From the NCBI RefSeq assembly GCF_035762905.1, contig NZ_DASUCC010000096.1, positions 7,153 to 71,152 on the forward strand: a stretch of 64,000 nucleotides of DNA, in the 5' to 3' direction. Shown here one piece after another: positions 24,505 through 33,646 of this stretch. The translations under genes and the position numbers were made by a program. The stretch is from DASYTH01 sp035762905. GTDB lineage: Bacteria > Actinomycetota > Actinomycetes > Mycobacteriales > Pseudonocardiaceae. The notes under the pieces are model-generated. The model saw only the letters and a list, made by a program, of their open reading frames with translations, was not told where the DNA came from and did not search any database. How positions within the stretch are numbered: position 1 is the stretch's first letter; every line of letters begins with the position of its first letter.

Positions 24505-25635
24505 TCAGTCTGCGTTGGTCCAGGCGTTGGCGAGGCTGACTTTGCCGCGGGTTTGGAGGAGCGCGCCGGAGTAGAGGCGGCTGGCCAGGAGGATGGCCAG
24601 GACGGCCGAGGCGGCCAGCAGGGTGAGTGCGGTGAGGGCTTGCCAGGTCTGGGCGTTGCCGGTGAACAGTTGGACCGGCATCGCGATGGGGGAGGAGAAC
24701 GGCAGGTACGACAGGACGGTCATCACGTTCGCGTTGTCGTTGAAGAACATCACGGCGAAGTAGGGGCCCATCACCAGCAGCATGAGCGGGCCGATGGCGG
24801 AGCCGAGATCCTCCTGGCGGCTGACCATGGCGCCGGTGACCGCCCACATCGCGGCGAGCAGGACGAAGCCCAGGATGAGGAATGGTATGAACCAGCCGAG
24901 CGCGGGGGCGATGGCGGCCAGCAAGTCCGACTGTCCACCTAGGCGCAGCGCGATCGGCGCGGCCACGGCAAGGATGACCACTTGACCAAGGGTGAGCAGG
25001 GTGTGGCCGACGATCTTGCCGCTGAGCAGGGCTCGCACCGGGACCGTCGAGACCAGGATCTCCACGATCCGGGTCTGCTTCTCGGTGACCGTGCTCTGCG
25101 CGATCGTCATGCCGCCCATGCCGAACATCAGGAACACCAGCGCGAAGACCATGATCACGAGCTGGCGTTGGTCGGAGGGGGTCTCGGACGGGTCAAGTAG
25201 ATCGACCGGTGGCGTGGTGGCCAGCGCGACGACGACGTCCTCGGGTGGGTCGGTCAACGCCACCACGCGCACGCCGGTGACCGACTGGCCGGTGGTGTCC
25301 GGCACCACGGCCGCGTCCACCTCCTCGGAGCGGACCAGTTCCTCGGCGGCGGCGACGTCGGCGACCTGCCGCACCTCAAGGTCCGTCCCGGTCAGCACCC
25401 GGGCCGCCGCCGGGCCGACGGCGGCCACGCTCGGCGGCCCGCCGCCGATCACCCCGGGCAGGATGATCAGGGCGAACAACCCGGCCAGGATCACGGCAAG
25501 GCCGATCCAGAACGACTTGAGCCGGAGGATGGTCAGGACCTCGCGCTCGGCGACCAGCCGGGTCGAGGACACGAACGAGGTTCCGGTGACCGGTGGGATC
25601 TCCGTGGGCTGGACCGGTGGTGTCGTGACGGTCAT
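24505..25635 (-). CDS. ABC-2-type transporter permease (NatB-like)
   Basis: 376 residues from ATG 25635, which overlaps the ATPase stop by one base (TGATG). A first membrane helix (FWIGLAVILAGLFALIIL) is followed by an extracytoplasmic domain of about 120 residues. A block of five further helices begins at LVIMVFALVFLMFGMGG, with the conserved ABC-2 sequence VTEKQTRIVEILVSTVPVRALLSGKIVG between helices. This is the layout of NatB/YhaP-type exporters, in which a large external loop separates helix 1 from the rest. It forms a transporter with the ATPase next to it. The substrate is unknown; ions, peptides or antibiotics are possible. Confidence 0.9.
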   Translation of the reverse strand: MTVTTPPVQPTEIPPVTGTSFVSSTRLVAEREVLTILRLKSFWIGLAVILAGLFALIILPGVIGGGPPSVAAVGPAAARVLTGTDLEVRQVADVAAAEELVRSEEVDAAVVPDTTGQSVTGVRVVALTDPPEDVVVALATTPPVDLLDPSETPSDQRQLVIMVFALVFLMFGMGGMTIAQSTVTEKQTRIVEILVSTVPVRALLSGKIVGHTLLTLGQVVILAVAAPIALRLGGQSDLLAAIAPALGWFIPFLILGFVLLAAMWAVTGAMVSRQEDLGSAIGPLMLLVMGPYFAVMFFNDNANVMTVLSYLPFSSPIAMPVQLFTGNAQTWQALTALTLLAASAVLAILLASRLYSGALLQTRGKVSLANAWTNAD

Positions 25636-26519
25636 CAGATCGCCTCCTTGAAGATCTCGGTCAGGGACGGGACGACCGGGGTGAAGCTGCGCACCGCGCC
25701 CCGTTCGATGGCGGCCTGCAACACCAGTTGGTCCGTTCTCCCGTTGCCGGTGGGCTCGAACACCGCCCGTGGACCGTCCAGGTCGACGATCCGGACCTCG
25801 GGAAGATCACGCAGCCAGCCGGCGTCGGCGTCGACGATCAGTTCGAATCGCTTGCCCCCGTACTTCGCCCGCAGTTCCTCGCGCCCGCCGCTGGCCTTGA
25901 CCACACCGCCGGAGATGATCACCACGTCGTCGCAGAGCCGTTCGACCAGACCGAGTTGGTGGCTGGAGAACAGCACCGGAACACCGCCGGCGGCCCGCGC
26001 ACGCAGCACGCCGAGCACGGTTTCGATGGCAATCGGGTCCAGCCCGGAGAACGGCTCATCGAGGATCAGCATCGCCGGGTCGTGCACCAGCGCGGCGGCG
26101 ATCTGCGCGCGCTGCTGGTTGCCGAGCGACAACTCCTCGAGCTTGTCGTCGGCCCGCTCGGAAAGGTCCAACTGCTCGAGCAGCCGCCGGGTGTTGTCCC
26201 GCGCCGTGGCGTGGTCCAGCCCGTGCAGCCGGCCCAGCCAGGTGATCTGCTCGGCCACCTTCGCCTTCGGGTACAGGCCGCGCTCCTCGGGCATGTACCC
26301 GAACCGCTGCCGCAGCGCCTGGCTGACCGGCGCGCCGTGCCAGGTCACCGTGCCGCCGTGCGCGGCGAGAACGCCGAGGATGATCCGCATCGTGGTCGTC
26401 TTGCCCGATCCGTTGGCGCCGATGAACCCGGTCATCCGGCCGGGCCGCACTTCGAACGACACCCGGTCAAGGGCCTTGTGGTCGCCGAAGTTCCGGCTCA
26501 GCTCCGTCACGGTCAACAT
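25635..26519 (-). CDS. ABC transporter ATP-binding protein (NatA-like)
   Basis: 294 residues from ATG 26519; a GTG six bases upstream is also in frame. Motifs: Walker A GANGSGKTT near residue 38, Q-loop FGYMPEERGLYP, signature ELSLGNQQRAQIAAALVHD (LSxGxQQ form typical of NatA-like proteins), Walker B MLILDEPFSGLDP and the switch His in LFSSHQLG. A C-terminal extension of about 80 residues is usual in the NatA/CcmA group. It drives the permease encoded immediately downstream. The two-component genes upstream on the same strand, 72 bp away, probably control it. Confidence 0.93.
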   Translation of the reverse strand: MLTVTELSRNFGDHKALDRVSFEVRPGRMTGFIGANGSGKTTTMRIILGVLAAHGGTVTWHGAPVSQALRQRFGYMPEERGLYPKAKVAEQITWLGRLHGLDHATARDNTRRLLEQLDLSERADDKLEELSLGNQQRAQIAAALVHDPAMLILDEPFSGLDPIAIETVLGVLRARAAGGVPVLFSSHQLGLVERLCDDVVIISGGVVKASGGREELRAKYGGKRFELIVDADAGWLRDLPEVRIVDLDGPRAVFEPTGNGRTDQLVLQAAIERGAVRSFTPVVPSLTEIFKEAI

Positions 26520-26591
26520 GCCCACGACAGTAGGCGGCGGGCGCGCGGCCGTCGTCCGGCCAGCGATCGATTCGCGGGTCCGCCGCGCGAT

Positions 26592-27266
26592 CTACCCGGT
26601 GCGGCCCGGCGCGATGATCCCGCGTTCGTAGGCGTACACGACGGCGTGCGTGCGATCGCGCAGACCCAGCTTGGTCAGGATCCGGGACACGTGGGTCTTC
26701 ACCGTCGCCTCGCCGAGGACCAGTTCCTTGGCGATCTCGGCGTTGCTGGCGCCGCGGGCCAGCAGCACCAGCACCTCGAACTCGCGGTCGGTCAGCTCGG
26801 CCGGGCGACGTCCCGGCACGGCCCCGGCCGGATGGGAGCCGGCCACCGCGGAGAACCGGGCGATGACCCGGCGGGTGACTTCCGGGGACAGCAGCGCGTC
26901 CCCGCGTGCGACGACCCGGACGGACTCCACGAGGTCTTCCGGCGAGGCGTTTTTCAGCAGGAACCCGCTCGCGCCGGCGCGCAGCGCCTCGAACAGGTAG
27001 TCCTCGCGGTCGAACGTCGTGAGGATCACGACCCTGACCGGGCCGCCGGAACCGAGGATGCGGCGGGTGGCCTCCAGCCCGTCGATGCCGGGCATCTGGA
27101 CGTCCATCAACACCACGTCCGGGGCGAGGCGGCTGACCAGGTCCACCGCCGCGAGGCCGTCGCCGGCCTCCCCGACGACTTCGATGCCGTCCTCCGCCCC
27201 GAGGATCACGCGGAAGCCGGCCCGGACCAGATCCTGGTCGTCGGCAAGCACCACCCGCAGCGTCAC
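26592..27266 (-). CDS. NarL/LuxR-type response regulator
   Basis: 224 residues from GTG 27266, which overlaps the histidine kinase stop as GTGA. The receiver domain is complete: VVLADDQDLVRAGF (acidic pair), VVLMDVQMPGIDG (phosphorylated Asp near residue 54), VVILTTFD (Thr) and FLLKNAS (Lys). The C-terminal GerE helix-turn-helix reads LTDREFEVLVLLARGASNAEIAKEL and VKTHVSRILTKLGLRDR. It is the partner of the kinase encoded upstream and probably activates the ABC transporter genes downstream. Confidence 0.95.
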   Translation of the reverse strand: MTLRVVLADDQDLVRAGFRVILGAEDGIEVVGEAGDGLAAVDLVSRLAPDVVLMDVQMPGIDGLEATRRILGSGGPVRVVILTTFDREDYLFEALRAGASGFLLKNASPEDLVESVRVVARGDALLSPEVTRRVIARFSAVAGSHPAGAVPGRRPAELTDREFEVLVLLARGASNAEIAKELVLGEATVKTHVSRILTKLGLRDRTHAVVYAYERGIIAPGRTG

Positions 27267-28585
27267 GTGCCTGCACCGTCCTCGGTGGAGCTTCGCGCGG
27301 CGGTCGGCAGGCTGGCGCGGACCCGGAAGCCGTTGTCCCGCCGCGGACCGGCCTCGAGCACGCCACCGTGGACCGCGACCCGTTCCCGCATCCCCAGCAG
27401 CCCCAGCCCGCTGCCGTTGGGGCGGCGGGCCGCCGCGCCCCGGCCGTCGTCGGTGACCTCGACTTCGAGCGCGTTTTCCAAGTACCGCAAGCGAACGTCG
27501 GCCCGGCGTGCGTCGGAGTGCTTGACGATGTTGGTCAGCGCCTCTTGCACGACCCGGTAGGCCGACAGCGCGACACCCTGCGGCAGCGGCCGCGGGTCGC
27601 CGTAGACGCCGTGATCCACCTCGAGACCGGCCGATCGGGCGGCGGTCACCAGTTCGGTCAGCTGGTCGAGCCCCGGCGAGGACAGGTGCGCCTCGGCCGG
27701 CACGTCCGCGTCCTCGGCGCGCAGCACGCCGAGCAGGTCGCGCAGTTCGCCGATCGCCGAGCGGGCGGTCTGTTCGACGGTGCGCAGCGCGTCGCGGGCG
27801 AGCTCGGGGTCGGTGTCGAGCACCCGCCGGGCGGCGGCCGCCTGAATGCCCATCACCGACACGTGATGGGCGACCACGTCGTGCAGATCCCGTGCGATGC
27901 GCACCCGTTCGGCGACCACCGCGCCCCGCAGGTTCTGCTCCTGCGATTCCCGCAACTGCTCGGCGCGGCGTTCCAGCTCGGCCTGCCGGCGCGCCGAAAG
28001 CCAGGCCATGTTGCCGAAGAAGTACGCACTGAGCAGGAACACCAGGTTGATCACGATGGGATACAGCACGAAGGCCAGGACCGGATCCAGTGGCCCGGCC
28101 GCGTCCGCGAACGGCGGGGTCGGCTCGGCCATGGCGCGCACGACCGCGATCCCGAGCCAACCGAGCATCACCGCGATCACGGCGATCCGCGCCCACCTGG
28201 CGACGACCCGGTTGCCGATCCAGCCGCCGGCCGTATAGATCGCAAGGAAGAGAACGACCGCCTGCACGGTGTTGTCGCCAACGTGGCGCACCTGCGCACC
28301 GATGAACAGCGCGCTGATCACGATCAGCACGGCGAGTGGATACCGGCGCCGCACGACCAGCGGAGCGGTCAACGCCACCACCCACGCGAGCTGCTCGGCC
28401 AGTGCCGGAGCATCGTCCCAGGCGAACGCGCCAAGGCTGTTGACGAGCACGGTCATCACCATCGCGCCGGCCATCGTCGCGAGCGCGATCCAGACGTCGA
28501 CACGCCGCTGCGCCCGCGTTGGCAACGGTCGCCGCCACCGGCTCCACACCGCCTCCCGGTCGCCGGTCGAGCCTGCGCTACCCAT
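27263..28585 (-). CDS. DesK/NarX-type sensor histidine kinase
   Basis: 440 residues from ATG 28585. The first 190 residues contain several membrane helices (VWIALATMAGAMVMTVLV, LAWVVALTAPLVV, LAVLIVISALFIGAQV, VVLFLAIYTAGGWIG and others) without a large extracellular domain. The dimerisation/phosphoacceptor segment is ERVRIARDLHDVVAHHVSVM, of the HisKA_3 type. The ATPase part has VQEALTNIVKHSDARRADV (N-box), VTDDGRG and GLLGMRERVAVHGG (G-boxes). This kind of kinase usually senses membrane or envelope stress. It is first in the kinase, regulator, ATPase, permease operon. Confidence 0.93.
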   Translation of the reverse strand: MGSAGSTGDREAVWSRWRRPLPTRAQRRVDVWIALATMAGAMVMTVLVNSLGAFAWDDAPALAEQLAWVVALTAPLVVRRRYPLAVLIVISALFIGAQVRHVGDNTVQAVVLFLAIYTAGGWIGNRVVARWARIAVIAVMLGWLGIAVVRAMAEPTPPFADAAGPLDPVLAFVLYPIVINLVFLLSAYFFGNMAWLSARRQAELERRAEQLRESQEQNLRGAVVAERVRIARDLHDVVAHHVSVMGIQAAAARRVLDTDPELARDALRTVEQTARSAIGELRDLLGVLRAEDADVPAEAHLSSPGLDQLTELVTAARSAGLEVDHGVYGDPRPLPQGVALSAYRVVQEALTNIVKHSDARRADVRLRYLENALEVEVTDDGRGAAARRPNGSGLGLLGMRERVAVHGGVLEAGPRRDNGFRVRASLPTAARSSTEDGAGT

Positions 28586-28811
28586 GTGCGTCAAGGTAGC
28601 GCACCGCGTGCTCCGGCAACGGTGCGCGCGGCTGCCGGGCACGCCGGATGCCCGAGCCAGCCGGCAGCTCTTGTCCAAAGTGGACAGAAACGCCGGTCCG
28701 GCGAATCGCCGTCCCCGGATTCTGTTTCGCCGGGCTTGACCTGGTGTGCCTTGATATGGTCGCGCGCGGAGGTTCGGCCGATGGCCGGCGGAGTGGGGAC
28801 GGGGGTGACGT

Positions 28812-31800
28812 GTGCGGTTTCGAGTGCTCGGCACGCTCGAGGTGCGCTCCCTCGATGGTCCGTGCCGGTTGGCCGCTGCCAAGCAGCGGAACCTGCTCGC
28901 GGTGCTGCTGCTAAATGCCAACCAGCCGGTGGACATCGGCCGATTGGTCGATGCATTGTGGCCGGACGGTCCACCGCGGACTGCGCCGGTCGCGCTGCGC
29001 ACGTATGTTTCGGCGCTGCGGCGGTCCCTGGGGCTCGCCGGTCGTTCCGGCCTCCCGCGGCTGGGCACCGTGCCCGGTGGGTACCAGTTGTACTGTGCGC
29101 CGGGCGATCTGGACCTACTCGCCTTCGACGATCTCGTGACCGAGGGCCGGCGGGCGCTGGCCGCCGGAGCGCCCGAGACGGCGGCGGACCGGTTGCGACA
29201 CGCGCTCGGGCTGTGGCGGGGCCGGCCATTCGAGGACGTCGTGCTCGACGCCGGACTGCGGACCGAACTGATCCGGTTGGAGGAGCGCCGGTTCCTCGCG
29301 CAGGAGTCCTGGCTCGAGGCCCAGCTCGCCCTCGGGCACCACGAGGACGTCCTCGCCGAGCTGCTCGAGCTGGTGACCACGCAACCGCTGCGGGAACCGT
29401 TGTGGGCCATGTGGATGCTCGCGCTGTACCGGTCCGGCCGGCAGGCCGAGGCGCTGCGCGCCTACCGGGACCTGCGCCGGCATCTGGTTCGGGAGCTCGG
29501 TGTGGAACCGGGACAACCGTTGCGCCGGCTGCACCAGCAGATCCTGACCAGCCATCCCGACCTGGCGGCGCCGGTGCGGCCGGCATACCCCTACGCGATC
29601 CCCGTTCCGCGCCAGCTTCCGGCGGACATCAGGAGCTTCGTCGGCCGGCAGGCCGAGCTGACCCGCCTGCTCACGATCGCCGACGACCGGCCGCAGGCGT
29701 TGATGATCAATGCGATCGACGGAATGGCCGGGATCGGCAAGACCGCGCTGGCCGTGCACGCCGCGCACCGGTTGGCCGACCTGTTCGTCGACGGGCAGCT
29801 GTTCGTCGACCTGCAGGGGTTCACCGACGGCGTCTCGCCGATCGCGCCGGCCGACGCGCTGGACTGCATGTTGCGTGGTCTCGGCCTGTCCGGCGAGCAG
29901 ATTCCGCACGCCCTCGAGGCCCGGGCCGCCCTGTATCGCACCCGCCTGGCCACCAAGCGGGTGCTGATCGTGCTGGACAATGCGGCGACCGAGGAGCAGG
30001 TGCGGCCGCTGCTGCCCGGCGCGCCCACCTGCCTGGTGCTGATCACCAGCCGGGTCCGGCTGACGATCTCCGACGCCGAGCCGCTGACCCTGTCCGCGCT
30101 GCCCTCCGCCGAGGCGCTCGAACTGTTCGTCCGCACCGCGGGCGAGGCCCGGCTGCGGTCGACGGAGTCCGACCTGCTCACCAGGATCGTCGACCTGTGC
30201 GGCCGATTACCCCTGGCGATCCGGATCGCCGCGGCCCGACTGCGGGCCCGGCAGAACTGGAGCGCCGAACACCTTGCCGACCGGCTGCACGACCAGCGGC
30301 ACCGGCTGACCGAACTGTCCGCGGGCGGACTGTCCGTCTCGGCCGCGATCGACCTGTCCTACCACCACCTGTCCGCCCCGGCCCGCCGCGTCTACCGGCT
30401 GCTCGGCCTGCATCCCGGGCCGGAACTGGACACCTGGGCCGCGGCCGCACTCGCCGACCTGCCCGTCCAGGATGCCGGCGACCTGCTGGACAACCTGATC
30501 GACGCACATCTGCTCACCGAGCCGGTCCCGGGCCGGTACCGGTTCCACGACCTGATCCGCGCACACGCCGCGGCCACATCGTCTCATGTGGACAGTGCGG
30601 AGGACCGGCAGGCGGCGCTGACCCGCCTGTCCGACCACTACGTCGACACCGCCTGCGTGGCCATGGACGTGGCCTACCCGTTCGACGCCGCGCGCCGGCC
30701 GGGAGTCCGCGGCGCGCGGCGTCCCAGCCCGGCCTTCACCGACCACGCGGGCGCGACCGCCTGGTTGGACATCGAACTGTCCAACCTGCTGGCCTTCGCG
30801 GCGGCCGGCCCGGACGACGCCCGGCACCTGTCCGCGACCCTGCACCACCATCTGCGGGTCCGGGCCCAGTGCCGGCAGGCACTCGCGCTGCACGACCGCG
30901 CCCGGCTGGCGGCGCAGGCCTGCGCAGACGCCGGCGATGAGCTGATGGCGCTGTGCCGGCTCGGCGAGATCGACCTCCAGCAGGTCCGGTACCCGCAGGC
31001 GGCGGAGCACTTCGAGCGGGCGATGGCCATGGCCAGGACGACCGGGAACCGGGTCGGCGAGCTCCGCGCGCTGGTCGGCCTCGGTCACCTGAACCATCCG
31101 CAGGACCGGTACGCGACCGCCGCCGAGTACTACGCCCAGGCACTGGAGTTGGCTCGCGCCACCGGTGAGCACACCATCCAGCTCGACGCCCTGCAGGGTC
31201 TGGCCAACGTGAACCGGCACGTCAACCAGTACGACCAGGCCGCGGACAACCTCGCGGAGGCGCTGGACATCGCCCGGGCCACCGGAAACCGCCACGGAGA
31301 GCTGGACACCTTGTGGGGACTCGGCCACCTGCGCTGGTTCCAGGACCGGCGAGACGAGGCTGCGCGCTTTCACGAGCAGGCCCTGACCATGGCCAGGGCC
31401 ATCGGCAACCGGTCCGGCGAGCTGCGCGCGCTGGTCGGCCTCGGCTACGTGCACCTCTTCCAGGACCGGTACGAGGCCGCAGCCGAGTGCTACCAGCGGA
31501 TCCTCGGGCTCGCGCCGGAGATCGACGACCGCAACAACCAGTTCGAGGCCCACTACGGCCTCGGTCTGGTGCACCGGGCGAGCGGCCGGCTGGACCAGGC
31601 GATCTTCCACTGCCAAGCGGCGCTTGCCATCGCCCGGGACATCGGCCAGGTTTCCGACCAGGCCAGGGCCCTGCACGGGCTCGCATACGCCAATCACGGA
31701 CTCGGGCACACCGCGCTGGCCCGGCAGAACTGGCAACGCGCCCTGGACATCCTCACCGGCATCGGCCTCGACCGCGCCGAGGACCTGACCACCGCGGAGA

Positions 31801-31865
31801 TCCGCGCGCACCTGCGCGGCCTGGACGGCCAGTTGGTGAACGCCAAACTGGTGGCGGCGGAGTGA
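28812..31865 (+). CDS. AfsR-like regulator with extended TPR domain, probable cluster activator
   Basis: 1,017 residues from GTG 28812 with a G-rich ribosome binding site. Domains: OmpR-like winged helix (1-95, FRVLGTLEV), BTAD (about 98-245, ending LVRELGVEPGQPL), NB-ARC-type ATPase with Walker A DGMAGIGKT near 306-313 and LIVLDNA, and at least seven TPR units (about 713-996; for example HFERAMAMARTTGNRVGELRAL, YYAQALELARATGEHTIQL). One TTA leucine codon occurs at 30207-30209, so translation may depend on the rare bldA-type tRNA and hence on developmental stage. It faces the leftward polyketide cluster with only 13 bp between its stop and that of the DrrB-like gene. Its position suggests a cluster-specific activator. 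Confidence 0.92.
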   Translation: MRFRVLGTLEVRSLDGPCRLAAAKQRNLLAVLLLNANQPVDIGRLVDALWPDGPPRTAPVALRTYVSALRRSLGLAGRSGLPRLGTVPGGYQLYCAPGDLDLLAFDDLVTEGRRALAAGAPETAADRLRHALGLWRGRPFEDVVLDAGLRTELIRLEERRFLAQESWLEAQLALGHHEDVLAELLELVTTQPLREPLWAMWMLALYRSGRQAEALRAYRDLRRHLVRELGVEPGQPLRRLHQQILTSHPDLAAPVRPAYPYAIPVPRQLPADIRSFVGRQAELTRLLTIADDRPQALMINAIDGMAGIGKTALAVHAAHRLADLFVDGQLFVDLQGFTDGVSPIAPADALDCMLRGLGLSGEQIPHALEARAALYRTRLATKRVLIVLDNAATEEQVRPLLPGAPTCLVLITSRVRLTISDAEPLTLSALPSAEALELFVRTAGEARLRSTESDLLTRIVDLCGRLPLAIRIAAARLRARQNWSAEHLADRLHDQRHRLTELSAGGLSVSAAIDLSYHHLSAPARRVYRLLGLHPGPELDTWAAAALADLPVQDAGDLLDNLIDAHLLTEPVPGRYRFHDLIRAHAAATSSHVDSAEDRQAALTRLSDHYVDTACVAMDVAYPFDAARRPGVRGARRPSPAFTDHAGATAWLDIELSNLLAFAAAGPDDARHLSATLHHHLRVRAQCRQALALHDRARLAAQACADAGDELMALCRLGEIDLQQVRYPQAAEHFERAMAMARTTGNRVGELRALVGLGHLNHPQDRYATAAEYYAQALELARATGEHTIQLDALQGLANVNRHVNQYDQAADNLAEALDIARATGNRHGELDTLWGLGHLRWFQDRRDEAARFHEQALTMARAIGNRSGELRALVGLGYVHLFQDRYEAAAECYQRILGLAPEIDDRNNQFEAHYGLGLVHRASGRLDQAIFHCQAALAIARDIGQVSDQARALHGLAYANHGLGHTALARQNWQRALDILTGIGLDRAEDLTTAEIRAHLRGLDGQLVNAKLVAAE

Positions 31866-31878
31866 GCGCCGGCCCGGC

Positions 31879-32706
31879 TCAGTGGATCGCCCGGCGGTGG
31901 AAGGCGCGCATACCGGTCACCAGGAACAGGGTGGTGAAGGCGATCAGGCCGGCGACGGCCCAGGCGATGTCCAGGGTCGGGGTCCGGGTGCCGTCTGGCA
32001 GTGCGGGGATCATGGCGAACCGGAGACCTTCCGCCGAGTAGGTCAACGGATTGACCAGGGTGACGATCTGGAACCCGGGCAGGGTGTCGAGGGTGGACCA
32101 CGGGTACTGCAGGCAGCCGGTGAACACCAACGGGGTGAACAGCGCGGCGAAGGCGAGCCCGAGCTGGTCGGTGGGCACGAGAACGCCGAACACCAGGCCG
32201 CCGGCCGCGCTGACGATGGCGGTGAGCACGACGATGCCGGCGAGCAGCGGGATCGAGTCGGCGCGGACCTGAAATTCGCCGCCGAGAACCAGGGGTGCCA
32301 ACGGGAACAGGATCGCGGCGGCGAGCACACCGCGGAGCGCGGCGAAGGCGATCTTCTCGAGCACGATCGCGGGGACCGGGGTGGGGGCGAGCAGGCGGTC
32401 GTCGATCTCCCGCAGGTGGCAGAGATCGACGGCGAGCGGGGCCATGACCGCCTGAGCCGACGCGAAAAACACGGTCATCGTGACGATGCCGGGCAGCAGC
32501 AGCGCGCCGTAGCCCTGGACCGCGAGGCCGGTCGCGGGCAGCACCACGCCGAACACGAACAGGAACAGCACCGGCTGGACGAACGCGTGGACGGCGAAGA
32601 CCACGAATCCGCGCGCGGTGACGACGATGTCGCGGTGCAGGATCGCGGCGAACGCGGCGAACGCCAGGCCCGTCGTGCCGCGCCCGGAGGGATGGGTGGC
32701 GGTCAC
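31879..32706 (-). CDS. ABC-2 permease, DrrB-like (antibiotic export)
   Basis: 275 residues from GTG 32706, overlapping the ATPase stop (GTGA). The protein starts with a cytoplasmic segment and then VVFAVHAFVQPVLFLFVFGVVLP; six membrane helices are visible. Other typical pieces are LLLPGIVTMTVFFASAQAVMAP, DDRLLAPTPVPAIVLEKIAF and LTYSAEGLRFAMIP (the last similar to the NPLTY.vea.R segment of DrrB). With the DrrA-like ATPase it should form an exporter that carries the polyketide product out and gives self-resistance. The assignment to this cluster rests on position at the downstream end of the array. Confidence 0.9.
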   Translation of the reverse strand: MTATHPSGRGTTGLAFAAFAAILHRDIVVTARGFVVFAVHAFVQPVLFLFVFGVVLPATGLAVQGYGALLLPGIVTMTVFFASAQAVMAPLAVDLCHLREIDDRLLAPTPVPAIVLEKIAFAALRGVLAAAILFPLAPLVLGGEFQVRADSIPLLAGIVVLTAIVSAAGGLVFGVLVPTDQLGLAFAALFTPLVFTGCLQYPWSTLDTLPGFQIVTLVNPLTYSAEGLRFAMIPALPDGTRTPTLDIAWAVAGLIAFTTLFLVTGMRAFHRRAIH

Positions 32707-33491
32707 CGGTGCAGGTTCCTTCCGGTGAGGTGGATGAAGACGTCCTCGAGGCTGGGCGTGCTCAGCCGTACGTCGCGCGCCCGCGCCCCGACCTCGAGCA
32801 GGTCGCCGTCTGGGACGATCTTCTTCAACCCGTTCGGGGTGTCGAGCACCAGGACCCGGCCGTGGTCGACGATGGCGATCCGGTCGCACAGCGAATCGGC
32901 CTCGTTCATGTCGTGCGTGGTCAGCACCACGGTCACCCCGGTCGCGTTGAGCTCGCGGATCCGCTCCCACAGGTAGCGCCGGGACTGCGGGTCGAGGTTG
33001 TTCGTCGGTTCGTCCAGGAACAGCACCTCGGGCCGGTGCATGAGGGCGCGGGCCAGCATGAGGCGCTGCGCCATGCCACCGGAGTACCGGTTCACCCGCT
33101 CCCGGGCGCGGTCGGCCAGGCCGAACTCGTCGAGCAGCCGGTCCGCCCGGGCGTTGCGCACGGCACGCGGCATGCCGTGGTAGGCCCCGTGGTAAGTGAG
33201 CACCTCGCGGGCCCGCAGGCTGCGGTCCAGGTTGTTGATCTGGGGCAGCACCGCGATCCGCGGCTTGACCAACAGCGGCCTGGTGACGTCGATCCCGGCC
33301 ACCCGAGCGATGCCCCCGGTCGCCCGGATCATCGTGGTGAGGATCCCGATGATCGTCGTCTTGCCCGCGCCGTTCGGTCCGAGCAGGCCGAAAATCTCAC
33401 CGCGCCGAATGGTGAACGACACGCCGTCGACCGCGTTGCCGGCCGCCTTCCGGTAGCTCTTGACCAGGTTCTCTACCACTACCGCGCTCAC
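32703..33491 (-). CDS. ABC transporter ATP-binding protein, DrrA-like
   Basis: 262 residues from GTG 33491 with GAGGAGG four bases upstream. Motifs: Walker A GLLGPNGAGKTT, Q-loop VLPQINNLD, signature NRYSGGMAQRLMLARALMH, Walker B VLFLDEPTNNLDPQSRR and switch VVLTTHDMNEAD. The C-terminus (GLKKIVPDGDLLEVGA ... STPSLEDVFIHLTG) is the LExVFxxLTG ending shared by DrrA-type drug exporters. It pairs with the permease downstream. About 150 bp without a gene separates it from the SnoaL-like gene, so it may have its own promoter there. Confidence 0.94.
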   Translation of the reverse strand: MSAVVVENLVKSYRKAAGNAVDGVSFTIRRGEIFGLLGPNGAGKTTIIGILTTMIRATGGIARVAGIDVTRPLLVKPRIAVLPQINNLDRSLRAREVLTYHGAYHGMPRAVRNARADRLLDEFGLADRARERVNRYSGGMAQRLMLARALMHRPEVLFLDEPTNNLDPQSRRYLWERIRELNATGVTVVLTTHDMNEADSLCDRIAIVDHGRVLVLDTPNGLKKIVPDGDLLEVGARARDVRLSTPSLEDVFIHLTGRNLHR

Positions 33492-33646
33492 GGCACCTCC
33501 TCACAAGCTCGGTGTCTCGGACCAACCAACGCAACCTCAGGGGCACCGTGATGCAACCCAGCCACAATCAACCCGCAATCCGCACTTCCGCTGGAACGCA
33601 ACAACAGCAGTCAATCCCGGAGCGGCGGACCAGCGAGGCGGACTAG

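Noticed and set aside
27368..30940. Very long open frame on the plus strand (1,190 codons)
   Set aside because: It is antisense to the histidine kinase and then out of frame with the AfsR-like gene. Its amino-acid composition is Arg/Pro/Gly-rich and no domain is visible. It is a consequence of high GC content.
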